From: Brachybacterium sp.
GTDB lineage: Bacteria > Actinomycetota > Actinomycetes > Actinomycetales > Dermabacteraceae
Length of the DNA stretch: 5,152 nucleotides
NCBI GenBank assembly: GCA_027322375.1
Contig: DAHVRS010000030.1
Coordinates: 1 to 5,152, forward strand
Reading direction: 5' to 3'
Shown: in pieces, positions 1-5,152 of the stretch
Layout of the letters: the number at the start of each line of letters is the position of its first letter
How positions within the stretch are numbered: position 1 is the first letter of the stretch
Position numbers and translations under genes: made by a program
Notes under the pieces: model-generated
The model's database searches: none
The model's input: the letters and a program-made list of their open reading frames with translations, nothing else
Told to the model about the DNA's origin: nothing

Positions 1-456
1 GCCGTGCCCGGGCGGGATGCGGTCGCTGAACTCGCGCATCGCCGAGCCCAGGAGGTCGAGCTCGGCCATGGCCGGGATCTGGCGGGCGAAGCGCTCGGGG
101 TGGCAGATGTCGTCGGCGTCGGCGCGGGCGATGAGCTCGTGCGGGCTCGCCTCGAGGCCGTCCTGGAGGGCGGCGGCGACGCCGCGGTGCGCGTCATGGC
201 GCAGCACGCGTGCGGGCCCGAAAGCGCCCTCCTCGAAGCGCGCGACGAGCTGCTCGAGCTCGTCCGGCAGCGGCCCGTCGACGGTGAGCAGCAGCAGGTC
301 GGGGCGCAGGTGCTGGTCGAGGGTCGCCGAGCGCAGGGCGAGCTCGGCCCGGTCGGGCCGGTCCCCCTGCCACAGCGGGATGAGCACCGTAAAGGGCGCG
401 GAAGCGCCACCGTCCGGGATGGTGGGGGCGCGGTCGGAGGCGGTGGGCGCGGTCAT
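1..456 (-). CDS. Glycosyltransferase family 2, AmsE-like (partial, C-terminal part beyond the left edge)
   Basis: The first 152 residues of a GT-A fold glycosyltransferase are present; the frame is open to the window edge. After a roughly 20-residue polar leader, a first beta strand reads FTVLIPLW (residues 22-29). It is followed by VDGPLPDEL (59-67), the hallmark of the AmsE-like branch of GT2, which normally reads 'VxDGPL..eL' where other GT2 enzymes have DxGS. The nucleotide-sugar/metal site appears as LIARADADDICHPERF (108-123), with D113, D115 and D116 as the DxD-like acids, then LLGSAMREF (135-143). This family adds sugars to extracellular or cell-wall polysaccharide intermediates at the cytoplasmic membrane face; the sugar cannot be told from sequence. 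The ATG overlaps the TGA of the upstream glycosyltransferase gene as ATGA and has no strong Shine-Dalgarno of its own, so translational coupling is inferred. The family is fairly sure, the substrate unknown. Confidence 0.88.
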   Translation of the reverse strand, partial: MTAPTASDRAPTIPDGGASAPFTVLIPLWQGDRPDRAELALRSATLDQHLRPDLLLLTVDGPLPDELEQLVARFEEGAFGPARVLRHDAHRGVAAALQDGLEASPHELIARADADDICHPERFARQIPAMAELDLLGSAMREFSDRIPPGHG

Positions 457-1472
457 CGGCCGGCCGCCCGTTCGATCGCGCGCACGTCCGCGGCGGCTTC
501 GCCGTCGGCGGAGAGCACCTCGGCCGACGGACGCGGCCCGCGCCGCAGCGCCGCGAGCAGGCCGCGCACCCCGATGCCGAGCAGATCCGGGTGGCGCAGC
601 AGCATCCGCAGCCAGCCCAGCACGGTGGCGCCGCCGTGGATGAGCCGCTCGAGCGGGCTGAAGGAGGCGGTGCGCAGGAGGGCCCACAGGCGGTTGCGCA
701 CGTCGTAGTAGAAGCGGGAGCCGGGCCCGGACTGGGCGTTGCCGAAGAGCTTGGTGCGGTGCTCGACCACGGAGGAGGGGACCTGGAGGCCGCGGCCGTG
801 GCGAAGCAGGCGCCCGGTGTGCTCGAAGTCGTCCGACCAGATGAAGTAGTCCGCGCTCGGCAGGCCGAGGCGGCGCACGTCCTCGCCGTTCAGCAGCGCG
901 GAGACGTAGCTCGCGGTGCGGATGGGGCGGCCGCCGGCTCGGGCGGCGTCGCGCTTCTCGGCCTTGCTCGCACCGAGGCGGGTGCGCTGGGTGTTCATGG
1001 GGTGGTCGCGTCCGTCGGTCCACACGGCGCGCGAGGAGAGGACGCTGAGCCGCACGGGCGAGGCCTCGAGGCTGCGCAGCAGCGCGGCGAGCGCGCCGGG
1101 GCGCGGGATGGTGTCGTCGTCCATCACCCACACCCAGTCCGCGTCGTGACGGACCAGGGCGCGCGCGATCCCTGCCGCGAAGCCGCCGGCCCCGCCGACG
1201 TTCCGGCGCAGGTGGACGACGTCGGCCCCGAGGGGATGCTCGTCGGCGACGCGGCCGCTGGCGTCGGTGGAGGCGTTGTCCATCACGACGACCGCGTCGG
1301 GACGGCGCTCCTGCGCCGCGAGCGCGTCGAGGCACTGCTCGAGGAGGGTCTCGCGGTTGTAGGTCACCACGACGGCGACGACCCGGGCGTCACGTGCGCC
1401 GGGATGTGCGGTACCTGTCTGTGCGGTGCCTGCCGGGGACGCCGGGTCTCCGGTGGGTGCGGGATGTGTCAC
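453..1472 (-). CDS. Glycosyltransferase family 2, GlfT1/rhamnosyltransferase-like
   Basis: A complete 339-residue GT2 enzyme. After a Pro/Thr/Ala-rich leader of about 29 residues the GT-A domain begins with VVAVVVTYNR (31-40). It continues with VVVMDNASTD (61-70), RRNVGGAGGFAAG (89-101) and the DxD motif WVMDDD (115-120). DYFIWSDDFEH (208-218) probably carries the catalytic base (D214/D215), and VVEH (235-238) is the usual later histidine motif. The NxGGAGGF stretch and the wDDxE motif are typical of mycobacterial GlfT1 (galactofuranosyltransferase starting galactan) and related rhamnosyl/galactofuranosyl transferases. A cytoplasmic, membrane-associated role in building a lipid-linked cell-wall glycan is therefore likely; donor and acceptor are not determined. 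The GTG at 1472 was chosen because AGGAGG lies 4 nt upstream. The frame stays open back to 1937, but that extension has no domain and crosses the neighbouring gene. The stop overlaps the next GT2 start (ATGA). Confidence 0.92.
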   Translation of the reverse strand: MTHPAPTGDPASPAGTAQTGTAHPGARDARVVAVVVTYNRETLLEQCLDALAAQERRPDAVVVMDNASTDASGRVADEHPLGADVVHLRRNVGGAGGFAAGIARALVRHDADWVWVMDDDTIPRPGALAALLRSLEASPVRLSVLSSRAVWTDGRDHPMNTQRTRLGASKAEKRDAARAGGRPIRTASYVSALLNGEDVRRLGLPSADYFIWSDDFEHTGRLLRHGRGLQVPSSVVEHRTKLFGNAQSGPGSRFYYDVRNRLWALLRTASFSPLERLIHGGATVLGWLRMLLRHPDLLGIGVRGLLAALRRGPRPSAEVLSADGEAAADVRAIERAAGR

Positions 1473-1476
1473 TGCG

Positions 1477-1482
1477 CCTCCT
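1477..1482 (-). promoter_or_regulatory. Shine-Dalgarno for the GlfT1-like gene
   Basis: A perfect AGGAGG on the minus strand lies 4 nt upstream of GTG at 1472. It fixes the start of a reading frame that otherwise stays open for another 155 codons. The spacing is slightly short but workable. Confidence 0.8.
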
Positions 1483-1495
1483 GCTGCTGATCCGT

Positions 1496-1509
1496 GCCGC
1501 CGCGGCGGC
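1496..1509. repeat. Perfect 14-bp palindrome in the leader of the GlfT1-like gene
   Basis: GCCGCCGCGGCGGC equals its own reverse complement. It lies between the candidate minus-strand -10 box (1518-1523) and the Shine-Dalgarno. It could be a repressor site at or just after the transcription start, or simply a chance event in very GC-rich DNA. No regulator family is recognised from the sequence. Confidence 0.4.
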
Positions 1510-1517
1510 GCCTCCCC

Positions 1518-1523
1518 AGTGTA
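1518..1523 (-). promoter_or_regulatory. Candidate -10 box for the GT2 operon
   Basis: The minus strand reads TACACT, a good match to the actinobacterial primary-sigma -10 pattern TAnnnT. A start about 7 nt downstream (near 1511) would give a leader of about 40 nt before GTG at 1472. No convincing TTGACA-like -35 is seen at 16-18 bp, so the call is tentative. Confidence 0.35.
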
Positions 1524-1625
1524 CGGAGCGCTGCGGTGATGACCCGGCACCTCGGTGGCGGGCGTGTGAAGGTTTACGGGAGGTTCGCGGGATCCGTGCC
1601 TCGAACCGGTCACGACTCGGCCCGG

Positions 1626-1641
1626 CGGGCCGCGCGGCCCG
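1626..1641. repeat. Perfect 16-bp palindrome, candidate operator for the LCP gene
   Basis: CGGGCCGCGCGGCCCG is self-complementary over all 16 bases and ends one base before a TACTCT -10-like box at 1643. It would therefore fill the spacer between -35 and -10 of a plus-strand promoter, a classic place for a repressor or MerR-type activator site. High GC raises the odds of chance palindromes, so the operator role is inference only. Confidence 0.4.
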
Positions 1642-1642
1642 T

Positions 1643-1648
1643 TACTCT
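1643..1648 (+). promoter_or_regulatory. Candidate -10 box for the LCP gene
   Basis: TACTCT fits the TAnnnT consensus and sits in one of the few less GC-rich spots of the divergent spacer. Transcription from about 1655 would give a leader of roughly 100 nt. No clear -35 hexamer is visible 16-18 bp upstream, where the DNA is GC-only and overlaps the 16-bp palindrome. Confidence 0.3.
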
Positions 1649-1697
1649 GGCGGCGCCGTGGACGTTCCGGGCTCTGGGCCCGCCGCCGTCGTCCATG

Positions 1698-1722
1698 GCC
1701 GACCCAGCACCGCACGGTCGGC
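1698..1722 (+). other. Hairpin in the probable 5' leader of the LCP gene
   Basis: GCCGACC (1698-1704) and GGTCGGC (1716-1722) can pair as a perfect 7-bp stem around an 11-nt loop. The structure ends 21 nt before the Shine-Dalgarno, so it would not mask it. It may stabilise the leader or mean nothing; no U-tract follows, so it is not an intrinsic terminator. Confidence 0.3.
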
Positions 1723-1743
1723 GCGCGAGCGCTTCGGCCCTTG

Positions 1744-1750
1744 AAGGAGG
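1744..1750 (+). promoter_or_regulatory. Shine-Dalgarno for the LCP gene
   Basis: AAGGAGG with a 5-nt spacer precedes GTG at 1756. This selects that GTG over the in-frame TTG at 1741, which overlaps the ribosome site itself. Confidence 0.85.
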
Positions 1751-1755
1751 ACGTC

Positions 1756-3018
1756 GTGAGCGACACCCCGCCCCGCTCCCCGCGCGCCGGAGGTCCCCGC
1801 CGCCCGGCGGGCCACCGCGCGCGTGCGGGCGGCAGTGCCCGCCCCGTGCGCCGCCCCACCGCAGAGGGACGCCCCACCAGCGCGGGACGCTCCGCCAGCA
1901 CCTCGAGTCCGACGCCGACCCGGGCCCTGCCCCGCACCGACCCCGGCGCGCCTGAGGTCGACGCGCGCGGGTACGACAGGGGCGCGCGCGACAGCGCCGC
2001 CTACAACACCGCCGGACACCACGACCCCGTCGAGCCGTATCCCGGGATCGAGGAGCGCCGCCGGCCCTCCCGTCCGCGCAAGCGCACGCCCCGCGCAGTG
2101 CGCCTCGGCGTCACGCTCCTCGCCTTCCTGCTCGTGGTGGTGCTCGGCTGGGGTGCGGGGCTCGTGCTCTGGGCCGACAGCCGCATCGAGCACGTGGACG
2201 CGCTCTCCGACGCCGCGAACACGCCCGGGACGACCTATCTCATCGCGGGCTCCGACAGCCGCGGCGGGGAGAAGGTCGTCGACGACGGCACCGACGGCGC
2301 TCGTACGGACACGATCATGCTCCTGCACAAGGCGCCGAACGGGAACAGCTATCTGGTCTCCCTGCCGCGCGACACCCTCGTGGACATCCCCGGCTACGGC
2401 GGCTACAAGCTCAATGCCGCCTACGCCTTCGGCGGTGCCCCGCTGCTGGTGGAGACCGTCGAGCAGTTCACCGGGCTCACCATCGACCACTACGTGGAGG
2501 TGGGCTTCGACGGCGTCTCCGAGGTGGTCGACGCGGTGGACCACGTGAACCTGTGCATCGACCAGGACGTCGACGATCGCCGCTCGGGCCTGAAGATGAC
2601 CGAAGGCTGTCATGACGTGGGCGGCGATCAGGCGCTCGCCTTCGTGCGCGCTCGCTATTTCGATCCGACGGCCGACATCGGCCGGCAGGCCCGCCAGCAG
2701 CAGTTCGTCGCCTCGCTCATGGACCGGGTCACCTCCCCGTCCGTGCTGCTGAATCCCCTCACCCAGGTGAAGCTCGCCGGGGCCGGCTCGAACGCGCTGA
2801 CCACGAGCGAGGGCACGGGCATCGTGGACGTGGGGCGCATGGCGCTCACGGCCCGCTCCGCGATGAAGCGCGGTACGGTGACGATCCCGATCGAGAACCC
2901 CGAGTTCCAGACCAAGCACTCGGGCGTCGCGATCCTCACCGATGACGCCGACGTCGCCGCCTTCTTCGCAGGCATCGCCGACGGCTCCGCCGAGCCGACC
3001 CCGGTCGCCGGCGGCTGA
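1756..3018 (+). CDS. LytR-CpsA-Psr (LCP) family cell-wall glycopolymer phosphotransferase
   Basis: This 420-residue type II membrane protein has three parts. Residues 1 to about 114 form a long Pro/Arg/Ser-rich, probably disordered cytoplasmic tail ending in a basic cluster. A single membrane helix covers about 117-140. The extracellular LCP domain runs from about 155 to 395. Its motifs are GSDSR (165-169), RTDT (183-186), SLPRDT (202-207), LNAAY (219-223), FVRAR (296-300) and D307 with GRQARQ (309-314). These aspartates and arginines bind the polyprenyl-pyrophosphate head group and Mg2+ in the family. C267 and C285 match a cysteine pair common in actinobacterial LCP proteins, probably a disulphide. 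There is no C-terminal LytR_C domain. LCP enzymes transfer lipid-linked glycans to peptidoglycan or to a surface protein. The gene diverges from two glycosyltransferase genes, which supports the wall-polymer role. One oddity is that the usual GGV after the fourth strand reads DHV (262-264). Confidence 0.95.
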   Translation: MSDTPPRSPRAGGPRRPAGHRARAGGSARPVRRPTAEGRPTSAGRSASTSSPTPTRALPRTDPGAPEVDARGYDRGARDSAAYNTAGHHDPVEPYPGIEERRRPSRPRKRTPRAVRLGVTLLAFLLVVVLGWGAGLVLWADSRIEHVDALSDAANTPGTTYLIAGSDSRGGEKVVDDGTDGARTDTIMLLHKAPNGNSYLVSLPRDTLVDIPGYGGYKLNAAYAFGGAPLLVETVEQFTGLTIDHYVEVGFDGVSEVVDAVDHVNLCIDQDVDDRRSGLKMTEGCHDVGGDQALAFVRARYFDPTADIGRQARQQQFVASLMDRVTSPSVLLNPLTQVKLAGAGSNALTTSEGTGIVDVGRMALTARSAMKRGTVTIPIENPEFQTKHSGVAILTDDADVAAFFAGIADGSAEPTPVAGG

Positions 3019-3053
3019 CTCACTGCTGTCGGAGTGCGGCTCCGGCGGCTGAC
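3008..3053 (+). repeat. 12-bp direct repeat spanning the LCP stop codon
   Basis: CCGGCGGCTGAC occurs at 3008-3019, where it encodes the last glycines and the stop of the LCP protein, and again at 3042-3053 in the intergenic gap, offset by 34 bp. The offset is not a multiple of three, so the second copy does not extend the protein. It may be a trace of a small duplication by replication slippage. Confidence 0.55.
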
Positions 3054-3062
3054 CCCGCCGGA
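3041..3062 (+). other. Hairpin beside the ankyrin gene ribosome site
   Basis: TCCGGCGG (3041-3048) and CCGCCGGA (3055-3062) form a perfect 8-bp GC-rich stem with a 6-nt loop. The stem ends 4 nt before the AGGAGG at 3067. No run of T follows, so it is not a standard intrinsic terminator. It could slow transcription, protect a processed mRNA end, or tune translation of the second gene of the pair. Confidence 0.45.
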
Positions 3063-3066
3063 TCCC

Positions 3067-3072
3067 AGGAGG
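3067..3072 (+). promoter_or_regulatory. Shine-Dalgarno for the ankyrin gene
   Basis: AGGAGG with a 5-nt spacer to the ATG at 3078 supports this start. The site lies just after the 8-bp hairpin, so access by the ribosome may depend on it. Confidence 0.8.
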
Positions 3073-3077
3073 CGACG

Positions 3078-4370
3078 ATGCCCCAGCAGGACCCGAGCCG
3101 CGAGACCGCTCGCCGCGAGGCGGTCGAGGCCCTGCTGCGTCACGCCTGCCTGGACCTGGACCACGACCAGCGGGCGGAGCCCGAGCGGGCCGAGGCGCTG
3201 CTGACGGAGGATCCCTCCCTCCCCGGTACGAGCCTCGCCACCGCCGCCGCGACCGGTGATCTCCGCTCCGCCCAGCGCCTGCTGGCCGAGGATCCCGGCG
3301 CCGTGCACCGCACCGAGGGCCCCTTCGGCTGGACGCCGCTGATGCACCTGACCTACTCGCGACTGCAGGGGACGCTGCCCGCGACCGGCGATCTGCCGGC
3401 GCGGCCCATGGATCCGCTCGGCACCGCGCAGGCTCTCCTGGACGCCGGCGCGGACCCGAACGCCGGAGTGGTCCACAACGGCCTCCCCTCCCCGTTCACG
3501 GCGCTGACCGGGGTGTTCGGCAGCGGGGAGCAGAGCGAGGTCCCGCACGCGCAGGAGATCCCGCTCGCGCGCCTGCTGCTCGCGGCTGGCGCCGAGCCGA
3601 ACGACTCGCAGATCATGTACAACCGCGGACTCGGCGATGCGCGCGGGCCGCGCGAGGACACGGAGATGCTCGCTCTGCTGCTCGAGGCGGGGCTGGGCCG
3701 CGGGGACGGCGGGCCCTGGCATCGGTGGCTCGCCCCGCACCATCCTGCTCCCCCGCTGCTGCTCGCCGAGGCGCTGCAGCACGCCGCCCATCACGACCTC
3801 GCCGGACGTGCCGAGCTCCTGCTCGCGGCGGGCGCGGAGCCGGACCGGGGCGGCACCCATCCGCTGCACGGCGGGCGCAGCCCCTATGAGGAGGCGGTGC
3901 TGCACGGCGCTGAGCGGGTCGCTGCGCTCCTGGAGGAGCACGGCGCTGACGCGGCCGGAGTCGACGAGGTCACCCGGCTCATCGGTGCGCTGCTGCGCGC
4001 CGGGGACGTGGGCACACTGGAGGAGCTGGCCGCGCTGCGGGTGCGCTGCGCGGCTGCGGGGCCGGGACGCCTGCCCGAGGACCTGGTGGTCCGTGCCGCG
4101 GCGCTCGGCCGGCCGGAGTCGATCGAGCGCTGCCTCGCCGTCGGCGCCCGGGTCGAGGCGCGCACTCCCGAGGGACTCACCGCCCTGCACGAGGCCGCGG
4201 TGCGCGGGCAGACGGAGAGCGTCGAGCTGCTGCTCTCCCGGGGCGCGGATCCGCGCCTGACCGAGCCCATGCATGGCGCGACCGCCGCGGGCTGGGCGGC
4301 CCATGCCGGCTACGCCGCGCTCGCCGCCCGCCTCACCCGAGCGGAAGCGAGCGCCAGTCCTGCGGAGTGA
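3078..4370 (+). CDS. Ankyrin-repeat protein, cytoplasmic, function unknown
   Basis: A 430-residue protein built almost wholly of degenerate ankyrin units. An N-terminal helical segment (about 12-45) precedes repeats near 52-76, 84-128 (GWTPLMHLTYSRL, then ALLDAGADPNAG), 138-175, 233-256, 267-292, 337-360 and 366-394. The last is the most canonical (GLTALHEAAVRGQTESVELL, then SRGADP), followed by a half-repeat to about 420. Tips of the form AGADPN, AGAEPN and AGAEPD recur. Several units carry insertions (95-113, 145-160, 183-192, 207-222), so spacing differs from the strict 33-residue pattern. There is no signal peptide, membrane helix or catalytic domain, so a protein-binding scaffold in the cytoplasm is likely. 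It starts 59 nt after the LCP stop and is probably co-transcribed with it, but a role in wall assembly is only inferred from position. Stand-alone ankyrin proteins of this type, with a GW.PL...SR motif, are known in actinobacteria without assigned function. Confidence 0.9.
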   Translation: MPQQDPSRETARREAVEALLRHACLDLDHDQRAEPERAEALLTEDPSLPGTSLATAAATGDLRSAQRLLAEDPGAVHRTEGPFGWTPLMHLTYSRLQGTLPATGDLPARPMDPLGTAQALLDAGADPNAGVVHNGLPSPFTALTGVFGSGEQSEVPHAQEIPLARLLLAAGAEPNDSQIMYNRGLGDARGPREDTEMLALLLEAGLGRGDGGPWHRWLAPHHPAPPLLLAEALQHAAHHDLAGRAELLLAAGAEPDRGGTHPLHGGRSPYEEAVLHGAERVAALLEEHGADAAGVDEVTRLIGALLRAGDVGTLEELAALRVRCAAAGPGRLPEDLVVRAAALGRPESIERCLAVGARVEARTPEGLTALHEAAVRGQTESVELLLSRGADPRLTEPMHGATAAGWAAHAGYAALAARLTRAEASASPAE

Positions 4371-4374
4371 GGAC

Positions 4375-5094
4375 TCAGCGGAAGAACATGTCGATGACGA
4401 TGTTCACCGAGTTCAGCACCGACTGGCCCTTCGAGCGGGAATAGTCGGTGTACAGGATGTGCACGGGATGCTCCGCGACGGTGAACTTATGGCGTCCGAT
4501 CTCCTCGACGATCTCCGAGGCATGCGCCATCCGGTTCTGCTCGATCGCCATCCGCTCGCACGCCTCGCGGCCGATGACGCGCAGCCCGTTATGGGCGTCG
4601 GTGAGCTTCACGCCGGTGGTGAGGTTCGTGTACCAGACCGCGCCGCGCAGCACGATCCGCTTCAGCAGGCCGGGCTTGGTGCGGGAGTCCAGGAAGCGGG
4701 AGCCGAGCACGATGTCCACGCCCTCCGCCTCGCGCTTGGCGATCATCTGGGCGGCGTCCTCGACCTGGTGCTGGCCGTCCGAGTCGAAGGTCACGATCTG
4801 CGCCATCTCGGGGTCACGCAGGGCGTAGTCGATGCCGGTCTTCAGCGCGGCGCCCTGGCCCATGTTGTAGGGATGGCGCACCACGAGCGCGCCCGCCTCC
4901 TCGGCGATCCGGGCGGAGTCGTCATGACTGCCGTCATCCACGCAGACCACGAGCGGGTAGCGGGAGCGCAGGTCGCGGATGACGTCCCCGACCACCTCGC
5001 CCTCGTTGAACAGGGGGACCACGAACCAGGTGCGGTCCGCGCCCGGCGAGGCGGGGGCGGCATCCGCGGGCGGCGCGGGCTCGGTCGTGCTCAC
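4375..5094 (-). CDS. Glycosyltransferase family 2, DPM1/polyprenyl-phosphate sugar synthase type
   Basis: A complete 239-residue GT2 enzyme without membrane helices. After a Pro/Ala-rich leader (1-20) the GT-A domain shows VVPLFNEGEVV (25-35), CVDDGSHDDS (51-60) and HPYNMGQGAALKTGIDYA (74-91). Next come the catalytic/metal site TFDSDGQH (102-109), LGSRF (130-134), DAHNGLR (166-172) and YSRSKGQS (217-224). These are the signatures of dolichyl/undecaprenyl-phosphate mannose, glucose or GlcNAc synthases, which move a sugar from a nucleotide donor onto a lipid phosphate at the inner membrane face. The product would feed an external glycosyltransferase. The missing C-terminal helices suggest peripheral binding or a membrane partner. 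GTG at 5094 was chosen because AAGGAG lies 5 nt upstream; the frame is open further right, but with poor third-position GC. Its stop lies 4 nt from the stop of the convergent ankyrin gene, leaving no room for a terminator between them. The sugar is not predictable. Confidence 0.93.
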   Translation of the reverse strand: MSTTEPAPPADAAPASPGADRTWFVVPLFNEGEVVGDVIRDLRSRYPLVVCVDDGSHDDSARIAEEAGALVVRHPYNMGQGAALKTGIDYALRDPEMAQIVTFDSDGQHQVEDAAQMIAKREAEGVDIVLGSRFLDSRTKPGLLKRIVLRGAVWYTNLTTGVKLTDAHNGLRVIGREACERMAIEQNRMAHASEIVEEIGRHKFTVAEHPVHILYTDYSRSKGQSVLNSVNIVIDMFFR

Positions 5095-5152
5095 GGGCTC
5101 TCCTTCAGGGGTGCCGGACGCGGGTCCTCGGCCGGGAGTTCCCGGCGGTGCG
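5091..5152 (-). CDS. Possible C-terminal tail of an upstream gene (partial)
   Basis: One minus-strand frame gives a charged tail of 19 residues ending ...RPAPLKESP, then a TGA that overlaps the downstream GT2 start as GTGA. The 4-nt overlap and codon-position base pattern (low GC at position 2, high at 3) favour a real gene end, but the stretch is far too short to identify. A competing frame stops at 5105-5107, and a start-only leader is also possible. Confidence 0.35.
   Translation of the reverse strand, partial: HRRELPAEDPRPAPLKESP
5100..5105 (-). promoter_or_regulatory. Shine-Dalgarno for the DPM1-type GT2
   Basis: AAGGAG on the minus strand, 5 nt before GTG at 5094. It decides the start, since the frame has no stop between there and the right edge. 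Confidence 0.75.

Noticed and set aside
591..1490. 299-codon plus-strand frame opposite the GlfT1-like gene
   Set aside because: It is antisense to a well-supported GT2 with all catalytic motifs and has Gly/Ala/Val-rich shadow composition.
1473..1755. Small RNA or riboswitch in the divergent spacer
   Set aside because: Apart from short palindromes and a 7-bp stem I see no conserved aptamer pattern or terminator to support an RNA gene.
1473..1937. N-terminal extension of the GlfT1-like protein to 494 residues
   Set aside because: It would cross the divergent spacer and the start of the LCP gene, carries no domain, and a good GTG with AGGAGG exists at 1472.
1642..2919. 425-codon minus-strand frame opposite the LCP gene
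   Set aside because: It mirrors the LCP gene, starts inside it and shows no recognisable domain, only the expected shadow composition.
3041..3062. Intrinsic terminator after the LCP gene
   Set aside because: The stem is strong, but no T-run follows and a Shine-Dalgarno comes directly after it.
3637..4260. 207-codon plus-strand frame inside the ankyrin gene
   Set aside because: Arg/Ser/Cys-rich out-of-frame shadow without a ribosome site; the ankyrin frame is intact and continuous here.
2655..4304. 549-codon open frame antisense to the LCP and ankyrin genes
   Set aside because: Long stop-free antisense frames are expected at this GC content. The frame is low-complexity, has no motif, and lies opposite two genes with clear domains and ribosome sites.

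Overview
The window is very GC-rich, and its genes use G/C-ending codons, strong AGGAGG-type ribosome sites and several GTG starts. This points to an actinobacterium. The N-terminal style of the LytR-CpsA-Psr protein and the glycosyltransferase set would suit a member of the Micrococcales such as Brachybacterium, but the genus is a guess and nothing in the window proves it.

Layout: two minus-strand glycosyltransferase (GT2) genes occupy the left side. The first (453-1472) is a GlfT1/rhamnosyl-type GT2. The second (1-456) is an AmsE-like GT2 that runs off the left edge. They share an ATGA stop/start overlap and so look translationally coupled. A 283-bp divergent spacer (1473-1755) separates them from a plus-strand gene (1756-3018) for a membrane-anchored LytR-CpsA-Psr (LCP) phosphotransferase. 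A plus-strand cytoplasmic ankyrin-repeat protein gene (3078-4370) follows after 59 nt and is probably co-transcribed. On the right, a minus-strand DPM1-type GT2 gene (4375-5094) converges on it with only 4 nt between the stops. The last 60 bases may hold the tail of one more minus-strand gene that overlaps the GT2 start.

How the genes fit together: three GT2 enzymes plus an LCP ligase form a typical cell-wall glycopolymer locus. The DPM1-type enzyme would charge a polyprenyl phosphate with sugar. The GlfT1-like and AmsE-like enzymes would extend a lipid-linked glycan, and the LCP protein would transfer the finished polymer from its lipid carrier to peptidoglycan. The ankyrin protein is the outlier: it has no visible enzymatic domain and no export signal.

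I see no mobile element, CRISPR array, tRNA, rRNA or recognisable riboswitch. No clearly novel system is evident. The points that most deserve a second look are the ankyrin gene placed between LCP and GT genes, the palindromes in the divergent spacer, the hairpin beside the ankyrin ribosome site, and a non-canonical stretch in the LCP core.
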